DNA of 58,691 nucleotides, taken from the NCBI GenBank assembly GCA_039933635.1, contig JBDTNQ010000011.1:1-58691 (forward strand). Reading direction: 5' to 3'. The notes under the pieces were generated by a model. The model was not told the origin of the DNA and ran no database searches. It saw only the letters and a list, made by a program, of their open reading frames with translations. Source of the stretch: JBDTNQ01 sp039933635. Its GTDB lineage: Bacteria; Acidobacteriota; Vicinamibacteria; Vicinamibacterales; SCN-69-37. Every line of letters begins with the position of its first letter. Position 1 is the first letter of the stretch. Below, piece by piece: positions 36,005 to 45,760 of the stretch. The position numbers were made by a program, and so were the translations under genes.

Positions 36005-37344
36005 TTCAGGACCTGGCCGACGCCCTGTTCATGCCGTACGTGGTCGGCGTCCTGCTGGCTGCCGGCATATTCCTGACCATTCGCTTCCGCGTGGTGCAAT
36101 TGCGCCTGTTGCCCGATGCACTGCGGGCGTTGCGCGCGCGGCAGACGCCGGGTGGCGTGGGCGTGTTGTCCCCGTTTCAGGCGTTCGCCACGGCGCTGGC
36201 CGCGTCTGTCGGGACGGGGAACATCGCGGGCGTGGCGACGGCGATCATTTCCGGCGGGCCAGGGGCGCTCGCGTGGATTTGGATTTACGGCTTCTTTGCG
36301 ACCGCGATCAAGTTCGCCGAAGCGGTCCTCGGCGTTCGCTTCCGGCAGACTTCGGCAGCCGGGCTCCAGTCTGGACCGATGTACTACCTGCGCGACGGCC
36401 TGAAATCGCCAGCGCTTGCGTGGGCGTACGCCTTCGTCGCCGGTGTTGCCGCGCTCACCACGACGCCCTTCACGCAGCCGAATTCGATGGCCGTGGCCAC
36501 GCAAGCGGTCTTCGGCGTCCCGCCCTGGATCATGGGCACCATCATTGCCGTACTGGTGTTCGCGGTGATTGTCGGCGGCATCCGATCGATCGGTCGTGCG
36601 GCCGAGACGCTCGCGCCGCTCAAGGTCGCGTTGTACTTCGTCGGCGGCGTCATCGTCGTCGTGTCATTTGCCGATCGCCTGCCGGGCGTACTCGCGATGG
36701 TGGTGCGCGAGGCGTGGACCACGCGATCGGCGATGGGCTTTGGCATGTTCGTGGCGATGCGGTATGGCGTGGCGCGGGGGATCTACGCGAACGAAGCGGG
36801 GTATGGCACCGCGGCTGTCGCGTACGGCACGGCGAAGTCGGTTCGTCCCGCCGAGCAGGGCCTTCAGGCCGTGATGGAAGTGTTCATCGTGTCCTTCGTG
36901 ACGGCCACGATCAGTGCGTTGACCATTCTGCTGACGGGCGTCGCTGAGCAGGCGATGGTGGCGCGACACGCCGGTGAGCCGTTCGTCACCAGCACTGCGG
37001 CCGTGGCTGCGGCCTTCAATGCGGCCATGCCGGTTGCCGGTGGCTGGATCGTGGCGTTCTGCGCGTTGCTCTTCGGGTACACCACGCTGGTCGGGTGGTC
37101 GTACTACGGCGAGCAGTTCCTCGCCTACCTGTTCGGCTCCCGAATCGTGACGCCGTACCGGTGGATCTACTGCCTGCTGATTCCGTTCGGCGCGGTGCTG
37201 CGGCCCGAAGCGGTCTGGGCATGGGGCGATTTGATGAACGCGCTCCAGGTGTTTCCCAATCTCATTGGGCTTGTGGCGTTGAGCGGTCTTGTCGCGAAGT
37301 ACGCGACGAGATCGGGTGCCGCCGCTGGCCGAGGCGGTGTGTAG
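36001..37344 (+). CDS. AGCS family sodium:alanine/glycine symporter
   Basis: 447-residue membrane transporter with about ten to eleven helices. The family signature is ALAASVGTGNIAGVATAIIS followed by GGPGALAWIWIYGFFATAIK, with later FALLFGYTTLVGWSYYGEQ-type sequence near the C-terminus. It imports alanine or glycine with sodium. The TTG start at 36001 gives the expected N-terminus and couples translation to the SDR gene. Confidence 0.93.
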   Translation: MIQDLADALFMPYVVGVLLAAGIFLTIRFRVVQLRLLPDALRALRARQTPGGVGVLSPFQAFATALAASVGTGNIAGVATAIISGGPGALAWIWIYGFFATAIKFAEAVLGVRFRQTSAAGLQSGPMYYLRDGLKSPALAWAYAFVAGVAALTTTPFTQPNSMAVATQAVFGVPPWIMGTIIAVLVFAVIVGGIRSIGRAAETLAPLKVALYFVGGVIVVVSFADRLPGVLAMVVREAWTTRSAMGFGMFVAMRYGVARGIYANEAGYGTAAVAYGTAKSVRPAEQGLQAVMEVFIVSFVTATISALTILLTGVAEQAMVARHAGEPFVTSTAAVAAAFNAAMPVAGGWIVAFCALLFGYTTLVGWSYYGEQFLAYLFGSRIVTPYRWIYCLLIPFGAVLRPEAVWAWGDLMNALQVFPNLIGLVALSGLVAKYATRSGAAAGRGGV

Positions 37345-37660
37345 TGCGCAATACGGAAGCGAGCGGGTGGCATTTCACCACCAGGCTCTTCAGGAGCGCA
37401 ACCGTTTACGCGGCATATTTACGCGTTGTAGCGGGCTCGCGCCCCGCGATACGCGCGCGCTCGCGCCGCTAACTCTCCCCGAGCATCGATGTCGTTCTGT
37501 CGTGGTGTGACCTCTTGTTCTGCAAGACAGCGAGCCTCGAGCCGATCTATTCTCTGTTCGTGTTCCTATAGTTGACGGGCCGGAAGGCGCGCACAGACGC
37601 GCGCCTCACGCGCGCGCGTCTTCAGTTCGACATGCGATCGAATGGGACACGGGAGTCATC
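37345..37660. other. 316-base intergenic region with short repeats
   Basis: No gene seen. It contains the direct repeat TTTACGCG at 37405-37412 and 37418-37425 (13-base period), and a hairpin AGGCGCGC/GCGCGCCT at 37585-37606 with a 6-nt loop and no T-run. A GC-rich alternating stretch follows. The first third is more AT-rich than the flanks, as expected of a promoter region for the gene at 37661, but no convincing -35/-10 pair was found. Confidence 0.4.
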
Positions 37661-40375
37661 ATGAAGCGAGCATCTGTTCTGGCCGGCCTTGTGGTGGTCG
37701 GTATCGCTGGTTTGGGCGTGGCGATCGGCGGACAAGCCGGCACGGCCACGACACCGGGCAATCCCTGGCCGCCTGCGCGCAAAGCCACGCCGACCGCACC
37801 CGCCCTGAGCCCGGAGGACGAAGCGAAAACCTTCTCCCTGCCGCCCGGCTATCACGCGGAACTCGTGGCGTCCGATCCGATGATCGAGTCACCGATCCTG
37901 ATCGACTTCGACGCCGACGGTCGGATGTACGTGCTCGAGATGCTGTCGTTCCTCCCGGACATGTCCGGACGTGACTCTCCTGAACCCATCAATCGCGTCA
38001 GCGTGCTCGAAGATACCGACGGCGACGGGAAGATGGACAAGAAGACCGTCTTCGCTGACGGACTGAAGATGCCCCGCGCGCTGAAGGTGCTCGACAAGGG
38101 CGTTCTCGTGGGGGAACCACCAAACCTGTGGTACGTGCAGGACACGAATGGTGACCTGAAATCGGACAAGAAGGATTTGGTCGTCAGTACCTACGGCAAT
38201 CCGAACGGCGGCATCGAGCACAACGCGAACAGCACGTTCTGGGCGATGGACAACATCATGTACTCGTCCGAACACACGTGGGATCTGCGGTTCAAGAACG
38301 GCAAGTTCGAGCCGCTGCCCGCGCTCAGCCGCGGCCAGTGGCAGGTGTCGCAGGACGATGCGGGGCGCGTCTATCGCAACGTGAACGACGCGCCGATCTA
38401 CGTCGACTACACGCCGTCGCGCTACTTCCTCCGCAACCCGAACGTGGTCCGCACCCGCGGGTTGTACGAGCTGCTCATCGAGCAGATGGACGCGACCGTC
38501 TACCCCGTGCGACCCAATCGCGGCGTGAATCGCGGCTATCGTGACTCGTTCTTCCGCGCGGATGGTTCGTCGACGGTCATCCAGGGCGCCGGCACCCCCA
38601 CCATCTACCGCGGCGACAAGTACCCGAAGGATCTGCAGGGAGATGCCTTCATCACCGATTCGCCCACCAACCTCGTCCATCGCCTGAAGATCGTCGACGA
38701 CGGCACGGGCAAGTTGACGGCGAAGAACGGCTTCCCGCGCGGGGAGTTCATCGCGTCGTCTGACGAGCGGTTCCGCCCGGTGTCTCTCCAGTCCGCGCCC
38801 GACGGCAACATCTACATCGTCGACATGTACCGCGGCGTCGTGCAGGCCGGCGGTATCTGGAGCGAGTACCTGACGGATTACATCAAGGCGCACGACATGC
38901 AGCTGCCCGCAGGCAAGGGCCGCATCTGGCGCGTCGTGTACGGCAACGGCCCGAACACGCGAGGCCCGAAGCCGGCCTTGTCGTCGGCGACGACCGCGCA
39001 GCTCGTGCAGACGCTGTCGCATCCGAACGGCTGGTGGCGCGATACCGCCCAGCAGTTGCTCGTGCAGCGTCACGATTCGGCGGCCGTGCCCTTGTTGACG
39101 ACCGCTGCGACCAGCGCGCCCGACTGGCGCACGCGCCTGCAGGCAATGTGGACGCTCGATGGCATCGATGCGATCGAACCGGCGGTGGTCCAGAAGGCCC
39201 TCGCTGACACCAACGCGGATATACGCGCAGCGGGCATCAAGATCTCGGAACGCTGGCTCGACCAGCCGGACCAGCCGATGGCGGCCGCGATTCTGAAATT
39301 GATGGACGACAAGAGCTGGACCGTCCGGCGCCAGCTTGCCGCGTCGATCGGGGCGATGCCCGCGGCCGCGCGCGTGGCCCCGGCCATTGCCATCCTCACG
39401 AAGTACGGCGCCGACCCGATCATCACTGACGCCGCAGTCAGCAGTCTGAAGGGCGTCGAAGGCGAGGTTCTTACTGGTGTGCTCCAGGCCAAGGCGGCCG
39501 CGACGCCGGCGACGAGGCCGGCTGAAGCGGTGAGCATGCTCGTGGCGGCCGTGTCGAAAGCCGGCGATGTTGCCGGGGTGCAGAGGTCGCTCGACATCGC
39601 GACTGAGACGGCCACGCCTGTCTGGCAGAAGACGGCGCTGCTGCAGGGACTGGACATGGCGATGCCGGCCAGTGCCGGCCGCGCCGGCGGCCGGGGTATC
39701 GGTCTGGCCGGTCTCAGCGCGCCCGGTGGGCGCGTGGCGGTGACGCCCGGTCGTGGCATTGCGCTTCCCGCCGAGCCGGCTGCGCTGATGAAGATGGCGT
39801 CCGGAACCGGCGAGCTTGCGACGCTGGCCACGATGGTGTCGAACAAGCTGGACTGGCCGGGGCGTCCCGCCCCTAAGGTGGTCATCACGCCGCTGACCGC
39901 CGATCAGCAGAAGCGCATGGCCGTGGGTGGAGACGTCTACAAGAACATCTGCCTGGGTTGCCACCAGGAAGACGGCCGCGGCAAAGACAAGCTCGGCGCC
40001 AACCTCGTCGACTCAGCCTACGTGAACGGCGCGGACGTCACTCCGATCGTGCGCATCCTGCTCGCCGGCAAGGAAGGGCCGATTGGCCTGATGCCACCGC
40101 TCGGGCCCGCGCTGAACGATGATCAGATCGCGGGCGTGATCACGTATGTGCGCCGGTCGTGGGGCCACACGGCATCTGCGCCCAGTCCGCTCGAAGTCGG
40201 TGAGGTGCGCGCACTGAATAAGGCTCGCACGAAGCCGTGGACTGATGCCGAACTCCAGGCGCCGGCCCGCGGCGGCGGCGGGGGCGGCGGGCGTGGGGGA
40301 GGACGCGGCGCTGGCGGCGCGGCTCCGGCCGGTCCGGCCGGTCCCGCCTCTCCGGGTGGCGGCGGACAGCAGTAG
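37661..40375 (+). CDS. PVC-type heme-binding CxxCH protein (beta-propeller dehydrogenase fused to cytochrome c)
   Basis: 904 residues. A signal peptide (about 1-25) comes first, then a quinoprotein-like beta-propeller (roughly 50-430) with DADGRMYVLEMLSF, GDGKMDKKTVFADGL and SAPDGNIYIVDMYRGVV. Then come HEAT-like helical repeats (430-700) and a cytochrome c domain with the heme site CLGCH (NICLGCHQEDGRG) and Met ligand in GLMPPLGPAL. The C-terminus is an unusual 35-residue Gly/Arg/Ala/Pro-rich tail. It is likely a periplasmic dehydrogenase passing electrons to a cytochrome chain; the substrate (often sugars in Planctomycetes and Acidobacteria) is not known. A ribosome site precedes ATG 37661. 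Confidence 0.88.
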   Translation: MKRASVLAGLVVVGIAGLGVAIGGQAGTATTPGNPWPPARKATPTAPALSPEDEAKTFSLPPGYHAELVASDPMIESPILIDFDADGRMYVLEMLSFLPDMSGRDSPEPINRVSVLEDTDGDGKMDKKTVFADGLKMPRALKVLDKGVLVGEPPNLWYVQDTNGDLKSDKKDLVVSTYGNPNGGIEHNANSTFWAMDNIMYSSEHTWDLRFKNGKFEPLPALSRGQWQVSQDDAGRVYRNVNDAPIYVDYTPSRYFLRNPNVVRTRGLYELLIEQMDATVYPVRPNRGVNRGYRDSFFRADGSSTVIQGAGTPTIYRGDKYPKDLQGDAFITDSPTNLVHRLKIVDDGTGKLTAKNGFPRGEFIASSDERFRPVSLQSAPDGNIYIVDMYRGVVQAGGIWSEYLTDYIKAHDMQLPAGKGRIWRVVYGNGPNTRGPKPALSSATTAQLVQTLSHPNGWWRDTAQQLLVQRHDSAAVPLLTTAATSAPDWRTRLQAMWTLDGIDAIEPAVVQKALADTNADIRAAGIKISERWLDQPDQPMAAAILKLMDDKSWTVRRQLAASIGAMPAAARVAPAIAILTKYGADPIITDAAVSSLKGVEGEVLTGVLQAKAAATPATRPAEAVSMLVAAVSKAGDVAGVQRSLDIATETATPVWQKTALLQGLDMAMPASAGRAGGRGIGLAGLSAPGGRVAVTPGRGIALPAEPAALMKMASGTGELATLATMVSNKLDWPGRPAPKVVITPLTADQQKRMAVGGDVYKNICLGCHQEDGRGKDKLGANLVDSAYVNGADVTPIVRILLAGKEGPIGLMPPLGPALNDDQIAGVITYVRRSWGHTASAPSPLEVGEVRALNKARTKPWTDAELQAPARGGGGGGGRGGGRGAGGAAPAGPAGPASPGGGGQQ

Positions 40376-40423
40376 TAAGAACTAGCAGTACCGATCGCGC
40401 CTGATTTCGCAGATCATCTCTCG

Positions 40424-41719
40424 ATGACGAATTCAGGCGCGATCGATCCAGCTTTCGAGGCGGCCACCTACCGCAAGGTGACCGGGCGGCTCCTGCCGAT
40501 CCTCATCCTCTGTTATCTGGTCGCCTATCTCGATCGCGTGAACATCGGATTCGCGCGGCTGCAGATGATGGATGATCTCGGCTTCAGCGAAACCGTCTAC
40601 GGATTCGGTGCCGGCATCTTCTTCATCGGCTACTTTCTCTTCGAGGTGCCCAGCAACATCATCCTGCACCGCGTGGGCGCGCGCGTTTGGATCGGCCGCA
40701 TCATGATCACGTGGGGCATGGTGTCCGGCGCCTTCATGTTCGTGAAGACGCCGCTGATGTTTTACAGCCTGCGCTTTCTGCTCGGTCTGGCCGAGGCGGG
40801 GTTCTATCCGGGCATCATCCTGTATCTCACCTACTGGTTTCCATCCGGCCGTCGCGCGCGGATGACGTCGCTGTTCATGACCGCGATTCCGATTTCCGGC
40901 ATCTTCGGTGGGCCGGTGTCGGGCTGGATTATGCAGACATTTGCTGGCACGCACGGCTGGGACGGCTGGCAGTGGTTGTTCCTGATTGAAGCCGTTCCTT
41001 CCGTGGTGCTGGGCGTCGTCGTCATCTTCTATCTGGACAACGGCATTCGTAGCGCGAAGTGGCTGACCGAACCGGAGAAGGTGCTGCTCGAGCGGCGCGT
41101 TGCCGAAGATGGGGCAACGGTGAACGCGCATCTGTCGATTGGCGCGATGCTCTCGGACAGCCGCATCTGGTTGATGTGCCTGATCTATTTCTCATGCGCC
41201 GTCGGGCAGTATGGACTGACGTTCTGGATGCCGGTGCTCATCCAGACCGCCGGCGTGAAAGGCGTGCTGATGATTGGGATGCTCACTGCGGTGCCGTACG
41301 CTGCCGGCGCCGTGAGCATGCTCGTTCTGGGGCACAGCGCCGATCGGCGACGGACCCGGCGTGCGCACCTGGCGTTCGCGCTGATTCTGGGCGCGGTTGC
41401 GCTCTCTGCGAGCGCCATGGCGGGGACGCAGACGGTCCTGGCGATCGGATGCCTGACTCTGGCGGCTGCGGGGATTCTCGCCGCTGCGCCGCTCTTCTGG
41501 AGCCTCCCGACGGCCATCCTGCGCGGTACGGCCGCGGCCGCCGGCATCGCCACGATCAACTCCGTCGCCAACCTCGGCGGCTTCATCAGCCCGACGGTCG
41601 TCGGCGGCCTTCGTGACATGACCGGCAGCACCGAGGCGGGCATGTTCGCCGTATCAGCGACGTTGATCATGGGCGCAATCGTGGCGTTGAGCATTTCTGG
41701 CAAACTGGTGGACCGATAG
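40424..41719 (+). CDS. MFS transporter (anion:cation symporter family)
   Basis: 431-residue transporter with twelve membrane segments. The N-terminal signature YLVAYLDRVNIGFARLQM and the loop between helices 4 and 5 (EAGFYPGIILYLTYWFPSGR) are typical of the ACS/phthalate-permease family, which imports organic acids such as glucarate or tartrate. It follows the cytochrome-like gene by 48 bases on the same strand and could supply or export its substrate or product. The exact substrate is unknown. Confidence 0.92.
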   Translation: MTNSGAIDPAFEAATYRKVTGRLLPILILCYLVAYLDRVNIGFARLQMMDDLGFSETVYGFGAGIFFIGYFLFEVPSNIILHRVGARVWIGRIMITWGMVSGAFMFVKTPLMFYSLRFLLGLAEAGFYPGIILYLTYWFPSGRRARMTSLFMTAIPISGIFGGPVSGWIMQTFAGTHGWDGWQWLFLIEAVPSVVLGVVVIFYLDNGIRSAKWLTEPEKVLLERRVAEDGATVNAHLSIGAMLSDSRIWLMCLIYFSCAVGQYGLTFWMPVLIQTAGVKGVLMIGMLTAVPYAAGAVSMLVLGHSADRRRTRRAHLAFALILGAVALSASAMAGTQTVLAIGCLTLAAAGILAAAPLFWSLPTAILRGTAAAAGIATINSVANLGGFISPTVVGGLRDMTGSTEAGMFAVSATLIMGAIVALSISGKLVDR

Positions 41720-41727
41720 GACCGATA

Positions 41728-41878
41728 GACCGGGTCCCTTAAGAGACCCGGTCTCCAGCCGCTCGCGACCCCCGCCTGTGACGGCGGGACCAGCATATTT
41801 GGCAGTATTTCTCGTGACGCGACCTCCAATCGAGAGCCGCGGAGCCCGGGGAGACCGGGTCTCTTAAGACACCCGGTC
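41728..41878. repeat. Pair of family A palindromes with 99-base spacer
   Basis: Two near-perfect inverted repeats: 41728-41753 (arm GACCGGGTCCCTT, one mismatch) and 41853-41878 (arm GACCGGGTCTCTT, one mismatch). Both centre on CTTAAG with arms ending in CCCGGTC. The spacer has its own hairpin CCCGCC/GGCGGG at 41771-41788 and no gene. The unit sits between the MFS transporter and the helicase gene, with the same layout as the pair at 55342-55601. It may help end transcription of the MFS gene. Confidence 0.85.
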
Positions 41879-41935
41879 TACCCGAGTCCTTCGCCTCTTG
41901 ATCGCCCCTGACCCCGCTGGTACGATGCGGGGGCG

Positions 41936-44467
41936 TTGACGACACTACCCGCGCTCACCGGCGACAAAGATCAATCGCTGCAGGCCGCGCTTGCGCGCAT
42001 GCTCGACGAACACGAGCGCGCGCTGGCGGACGAGGCCGGGGATGCGCACGTCACCGCTGTGCGCCGCCTGCCGGCTGTGGACGCCGCCTACGCGCCGTTC
42101 CCCGAGGCCGTGGACCCTCGTCTCCGACGGGCACTCGAAGCACGCGGTATCTCCCAGCTCTATACGCATCAGGCCGAAGCCATCCATCACGCCCTCGCCG
42201 GTCGTAACGTTGTCGTCATTACGCCGACCGCGTCGGGAAAGACGCTCTGCTACAACGCACCCGTGCTGAGCAGCATTCTCGAGGATGCCTCCGCCCGCGC
42301 GCTGTACCTGTTTCCCACGAAAGCTCTAGCGCAAGATCAGCTGGCGGAGCTGCACCAGATGGCCCAGCTGGTCGGGGCAGAGGGCGCTGGCGACATTGGC
42401 GTGTTCACGTACGATGGCGACACGCCGCAGGACGCCCGCCGGGCGATTCGCGGCCGCGCGCATGTCGTCCTGAGCAACCCCGACATGTTGCACTCGGGCA
42501 TCCTGCCGCACCACCCGCGATGGGCGAAGCTGTTCGAGAATCTGCGGTTTGTCGTGATCGATGAGCTGCACGCCTATCGCGGCGTGTTCGGCAGTCACCT
42601 GGCGAACATCATGCGGCGCCTGCGGCGCGTGTGCCGGCACTACGGATCGGATCCGACGTTCATCTGCTCGTCGGCGACGATCGCGAATCCGCGGGAACTG
42701 GCCGAGCGCCTGGTGGGCGACGACTTCAGCCTCGTCGATCGCAACGGCGCGCCGCGCGGTGAGAAGTACTTCATCTTCGTCAATCCGCCGGTCGTCAATC
42801 GCGAGCTCGGCATCCGGCGGTCATATCTGGCCGAAACGCGTCGTGTGGCGATTGAGTTCCTGAAGCGCGGCCTGCAACTCATCGTATTTGCGCAGAGCCG
42901 ACTCTCCACGGAGATCCTGACCACGTACTTGAAGGATGCCTTTGCCGGCCCCCCGGGCTCGGCGGATGTGATTCGCGGCTATCGGGGCGGCTACCTGCCC
43001 TTGCGTCGGCGTGAGATCGAGCGCGGGCTTCGGAGTGGCGAGGTGCGGTGCGTGGTTTCGACGAACGCGCTGGAACTCGGCATCGACATCGGCGCGCTCG
43101 ACGTGGCGGTCATGGCCGGATATCCGGGCACGATTGCCGCGACCTGGCAGCGCGCGGGGCGCGCGGGCCGTCGCTCTGGCCGCTCGGCGGCCGTGCTCGT
43201 GACGTCGAGCGCGCCCATCGATCAGTTCGTGGCGCGCCATCCGGACTTCTTCTTCGACGCCTCGCCGGAGCACGCGCTCGTCAACCCGGACAACCTCCAC
43301 ATCCTGCTCGATCACGTGAAATGCGCCGCGTTCGAGTTGCCGTTCTCCGACGACGAGACGTTTGGATCCCTGAACGTGCAGGAAATCCTGCTGGTGCTGA
43401 GCGAAGAGGGATTCGTGCACCACGTGGACGGGCAGTGGCAGTGGACGCAGGACTCCTACCCGGCCGATGCGGTGAGCCTCCGATCGGTGACGTCGGACAA
43501 CTTCGTGGTCGTGGACACCACCGAGGGCGAGCGCGTCATCGGGGAGACGGACTTCACGAGTGGGCCATCCACCGTGCACGAAAAGGCCATCTACATCGTC
43601 GAGGGCAAATCGTACCAGGTGGATCGCTTCGACTTCGACGGACGCAAGGCGTTCGTGCGCGCCGTGGAGTGCGACTACTACACGACCGCGATCACATACA
43701 CGAAGGTCACGATCCTCGAGACCTTCGCTTCGTCGGCTGTGGAGGCAGAGGTGGCTGCCGCGGGGATGGACGTGTCCGCCCTGGCTGCCGGCATCGATGC
43801 TGACCGCGACGATGCGCCGCCAACGCGCGAGCTCAGCACGTACGAACCGCCCGCGGCGCTCTCGGGGCCCATGGAGGCCGAGCGCGCGCACGGAGAAGTG
43901 CACGTCGTGTCGCGCGTCGTCGGATTCAAGAAGATCAAGTTCTACACGAACGAGAACGTGGGATCGGGTGAGCTGGATCTGCCGGAACAGCAGATGCACA
44001 CGACGTCCTATTGGCTCACGATTCCGCGGAGCGTGATGGCGCAACTGCCGTACGGCACCGCCGACAAGCGCGACGGCGTGATGGGGCTGGCGTATGCGAT
44101 GCGCAACATCGCGCCCCTCCTGCTGATGTGCGACGCGCACGATCTCGGGATGTCGGTCGATGGCTTGAGCGTCGAGGGTGGGAATCGGATGGGCGGCACC
44201 GTCCGTGGAACGCTGCCACCCGAACTGGCCGCGGACCCGACGATCTTTCTGTACGACAACTACCCCGGCGGCATCGGATTCAGCGAGCCGCTCTTCAGCA
44301 TGCACGAGCCGCTCGTCGCGCGGACGCGCGAGCTCATCGACGAGTGCCCGTGTGAGTCGGGATGTCCATCGTGTGTGGGACCAGAAGGTGCCACGGGCCC
44401 CCTGGCCAAGGCTGTCGCGTCCCATCTGCTTCGTCTGGTCGTCGCCGCGCCGGAGCCACCGCTCTAA
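41936..44467 (+). CDS. mrfA: DEAD/DEAH-box helicase MrfA (YprA) family
   Basis: 843-residue superfamily 2 helicase. Motif I TPTASGKTLCYNAPVL, motif II DELHAYRGVFGSH, motif III SSATIAN, motif VI ATWQRAGRAGRR and the conserved strand SARSTNALELGIDIGAL-type sequence in motif V are visible, with a DUF1998-type C-terminal domain. The four-Cys cluster Cys804, Cys806, Cys810 and Cys813 (ECPCESGCPSCVGP) is the family's essential zinc-like motif. In B. subtilis MrfA works with the exonuclease MrfB in mitomycin adduct repair, and the next gene encodes an MrfB-like protein 6 bases on. A TTG start is used; a later start is possible. Confidence 0.9.
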   Translation: MTTLPALTGDKDQSLQAALARMLDEHERALADEAGDAHVTAVRRLPAVDAAYAPFPEAVDPRLRRALEARGISQLYTHQAEAIHHALAGRNVVVITPTASGKTLCYNAPVLSSILEDASARALYLFPTKALAQDQLAELHQMAQLVGAEGAGDIGVFTYDGDTPQDARRAIRGRAHVVLSNPDMLHSGILPHHPRWAKLFENLRFVVIDELHAYRGVFGSHLANIMRRLRRVCRHYGSDPTFICSSATIANPRELAERLVGDDFSLVDRNGAPRGEKYFIFVNPPVVNRELGIRRSYLAETRRVAIEFLKRGLQLIVFAQSRLSTEILTTYLKDAFAGPPGSADVIRGYRGGYLPLRRREIERGLRSGEVRCVVSTNALELGIDIGALDVAVMAGYPGTIAATWQRAGRAGRRSGRSAAVLVTSSAPIDQFVARHPDFFFDASPEHALVNPDNLHILLDHVKCAAFELPFSDDETFGSLNVQEILLVLSEEGFVHHVDGQWQWTQDSYPADAVSLRSVTSDNFVVVDTTEGERVIGETDFTSGPSTVHEKAIYIVEGKSYQVDRFDFDGRKAFVRAVECDYYTTAITYTKVTILETFASSAVEAEVAAAGMDVSALAAGIDADRDDAPPTRELSTYEPPAALSGPMEAERAHGEVHVVSRVVGFKKIKFYTNENVGSGELDLPEQQMHTTSYWLTIPRSVMAQLPYGTADKRDGVMGLAYAMRNIAPLLLMCDAHDLGMSVDGLSVEGGNRMGGTVRGTLPPELAADPTIFLYDNYPGGIGFSEPLFSMHEPLVARTRELIDECPCESGCPSCVGPEGATGPLAKAVASHLLRLVVAAPEPPL

Positions 44468-44473
44468 CCAGCC

Positions 44474-45760
44474 ATGCGCGATCTGGCCGCTCGCCTGCGA
44501 GAGGTAGTGCGCCGGGAGCGCGCAGCGGAGCCGCCGCCAGCCGCTCGAGAGCTGACCTACATTCCCGATCCCGATCCCCAGCGCGTAGCTGAAGGAGCGG
44601 CTTCTGCACTTGGGGGTGTCGCGCTGGATCCGGGCGGCGCGTGCATCGTCGTGGATCGGCGGTATCCCGCGGATCGATCCCACGGCCGGCGCAGCATCGA
44701 GTCCTGCGCGCCGCGAGGGGTGGCGCCGCTGCACCTGCTCGACGAGCGCACCCTCGCGCACGCGGACTGGTCACGTCGGGTGGTGTTTTTCGACATCGAG
44801 ACGACAGGACTCAGCGGCGGCGCAGGCACGCTGGCGTTCCTCGCTGGCTGTGGCTGGTTCGAAGAGTCGGGCGACTTCACGGTCCGCCAGTTTTTTCTCG
44901 TCGGTCCGTCCGGTGAACGCCCGATGCTCGAGGCGCTGGGGCGCATCTTCGACGAGGCATCGATGCTCGTCACCTACAACGGCCGCACATTCGATGTGCC
45001 GTTCATGGAGACTCGCTGGGCGTTTCATCGCCGCGAGGCCCCCACGGGCGATCTGGCGCACTTCGACATGCTGCCGCCCGCGCGCCGGCTCTGGAGCCGT
45101 CGCGAGATGATGACGCCCGACGATGAAGGGTGCAGCCTGGGAGCGCTCGAGCGGCGGGTGCTGGGGTTTCATCGCAGCGGGGATGTGCCGGGGTTCGAGA
45201 TTCCGGGGAGGTATTTTCAGTTTCTCCGCACCGGCGATCCCTCGCTGGTCGAAGGCGTGCTCGATCACAACCGACACGATCTGGTGTCGCTGGCCGCCGT
45301 GATGGCGCACGCGCTGTGGTTGGCGGAGGAGGGTCCGCACGCCTGCCGTGAGCCGGCAGAGCAGGCGGCATTGGGCCGTCTCTACGAACGCGCTCAGTTG
45401 CTGGACCGCGCGATCGAAGCGTATGAGCTGGCCGATGCGACCGGTGACGCGGAGGTGAAGCGCCACGCGCTGGCGCGTCTCGCGGTTCTCCATCGTCGTG
45501 CGTCGAGGTACGGCGAGGCCGCAATCGCCTGGCAGCGGATCGTCGATCTGGTACCGAGGGGCAGGCGGACGCTGACCTCACTCGAGCGGCGGGCCGTGGA
45601 GGCCCTGGCCATCCATCACGAACATCGCGCCAAGGATCTCAGCAGCGCACGGCGGTTTGCCGAGGCGCTGGGCGCCTCATCGACAGGGCGACAGGAAACA
45701 GCACGCGCGCGCCGCTTGCAGCGGCTCGAACGGAAGATGAGCGGAAGGCTTCTGGAATAA
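44474..45760 (+). CDS. mrfB: MrfB-like exonuclease (YprB RNase-H-fold domain, TPR-like C-terminus)
   Basis: 428-residue protein with an RNase-H-like DEDD exonuclease core: Asp107 and Glu109 (FFDIETTGL), Asp174 (YNGRTFDVPF), and His265/Asp269 (DHNRHDLVSL) give the complete DEDDh set. A C-terminal helical repeat region (about 300-428) resembles TPR units. It begins 6 bases after mrfA. In B. subtilis MrfB is a metal-dependent 3-prime exonuclease/nuclease in a RecA-independent excision route for mitomycin lesions; here that role is inferred from the pair. The N-terminal 40 residues are Arg-rich. Confidence 0.88.
   Translation: MRDLAARLREVVRRERAAEPPPAARELTYIPDPDPQRVAEGAASALGGVALDPGGACIVVDRRYPADRSHGRRSIESCAPRGVAPLHLLDERTLAHADWSRRVVFFDIETTGLSGGAGTLAFLAGCGWFEESGDFTVRQFFLVGPSGERPMLEALGRIFDEASMLVTYNGRTFDVPFMETRWAFHRREAPTGDLAHFDMLPPARRLWSRREMMTPDDEGCSLGALERRVLGFHRSGDVPGFEIPGRYFQFLRTGDPSLVEGVLDHNRHDLVSLAAVMAHALWLAEEGPHACREPAEQAALGRLYERAQLLDRAIEAYELADATGDAEVKRHALARLAVLHRRASRYGEAAIAWQRIVDLVPRGRRTLTSLERRAVEALAIHHEHRAKDLSSARRFAEALGASSTGRQETARARRLQRLERKMSGRLLE

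Noticed and set aside
37585..37606. Terminator hairpin after the symporter gene
   Set aside because: Stem AGGCGCGC is strong but there is no T-run and it is about 240 bases from the stop; more likely an incidental GC-rich hairpin.
41739..41945. 68-codon minus-strand frame over the family A pair
   Set aside because: It is built from the palindromes themselves, with no ribosome site or homology.
42821..44761. 646-codon open frame antisense to mrfA
   Set aside because: A shadow of the helicase gene with no conserved motifs, extending into the next gene.
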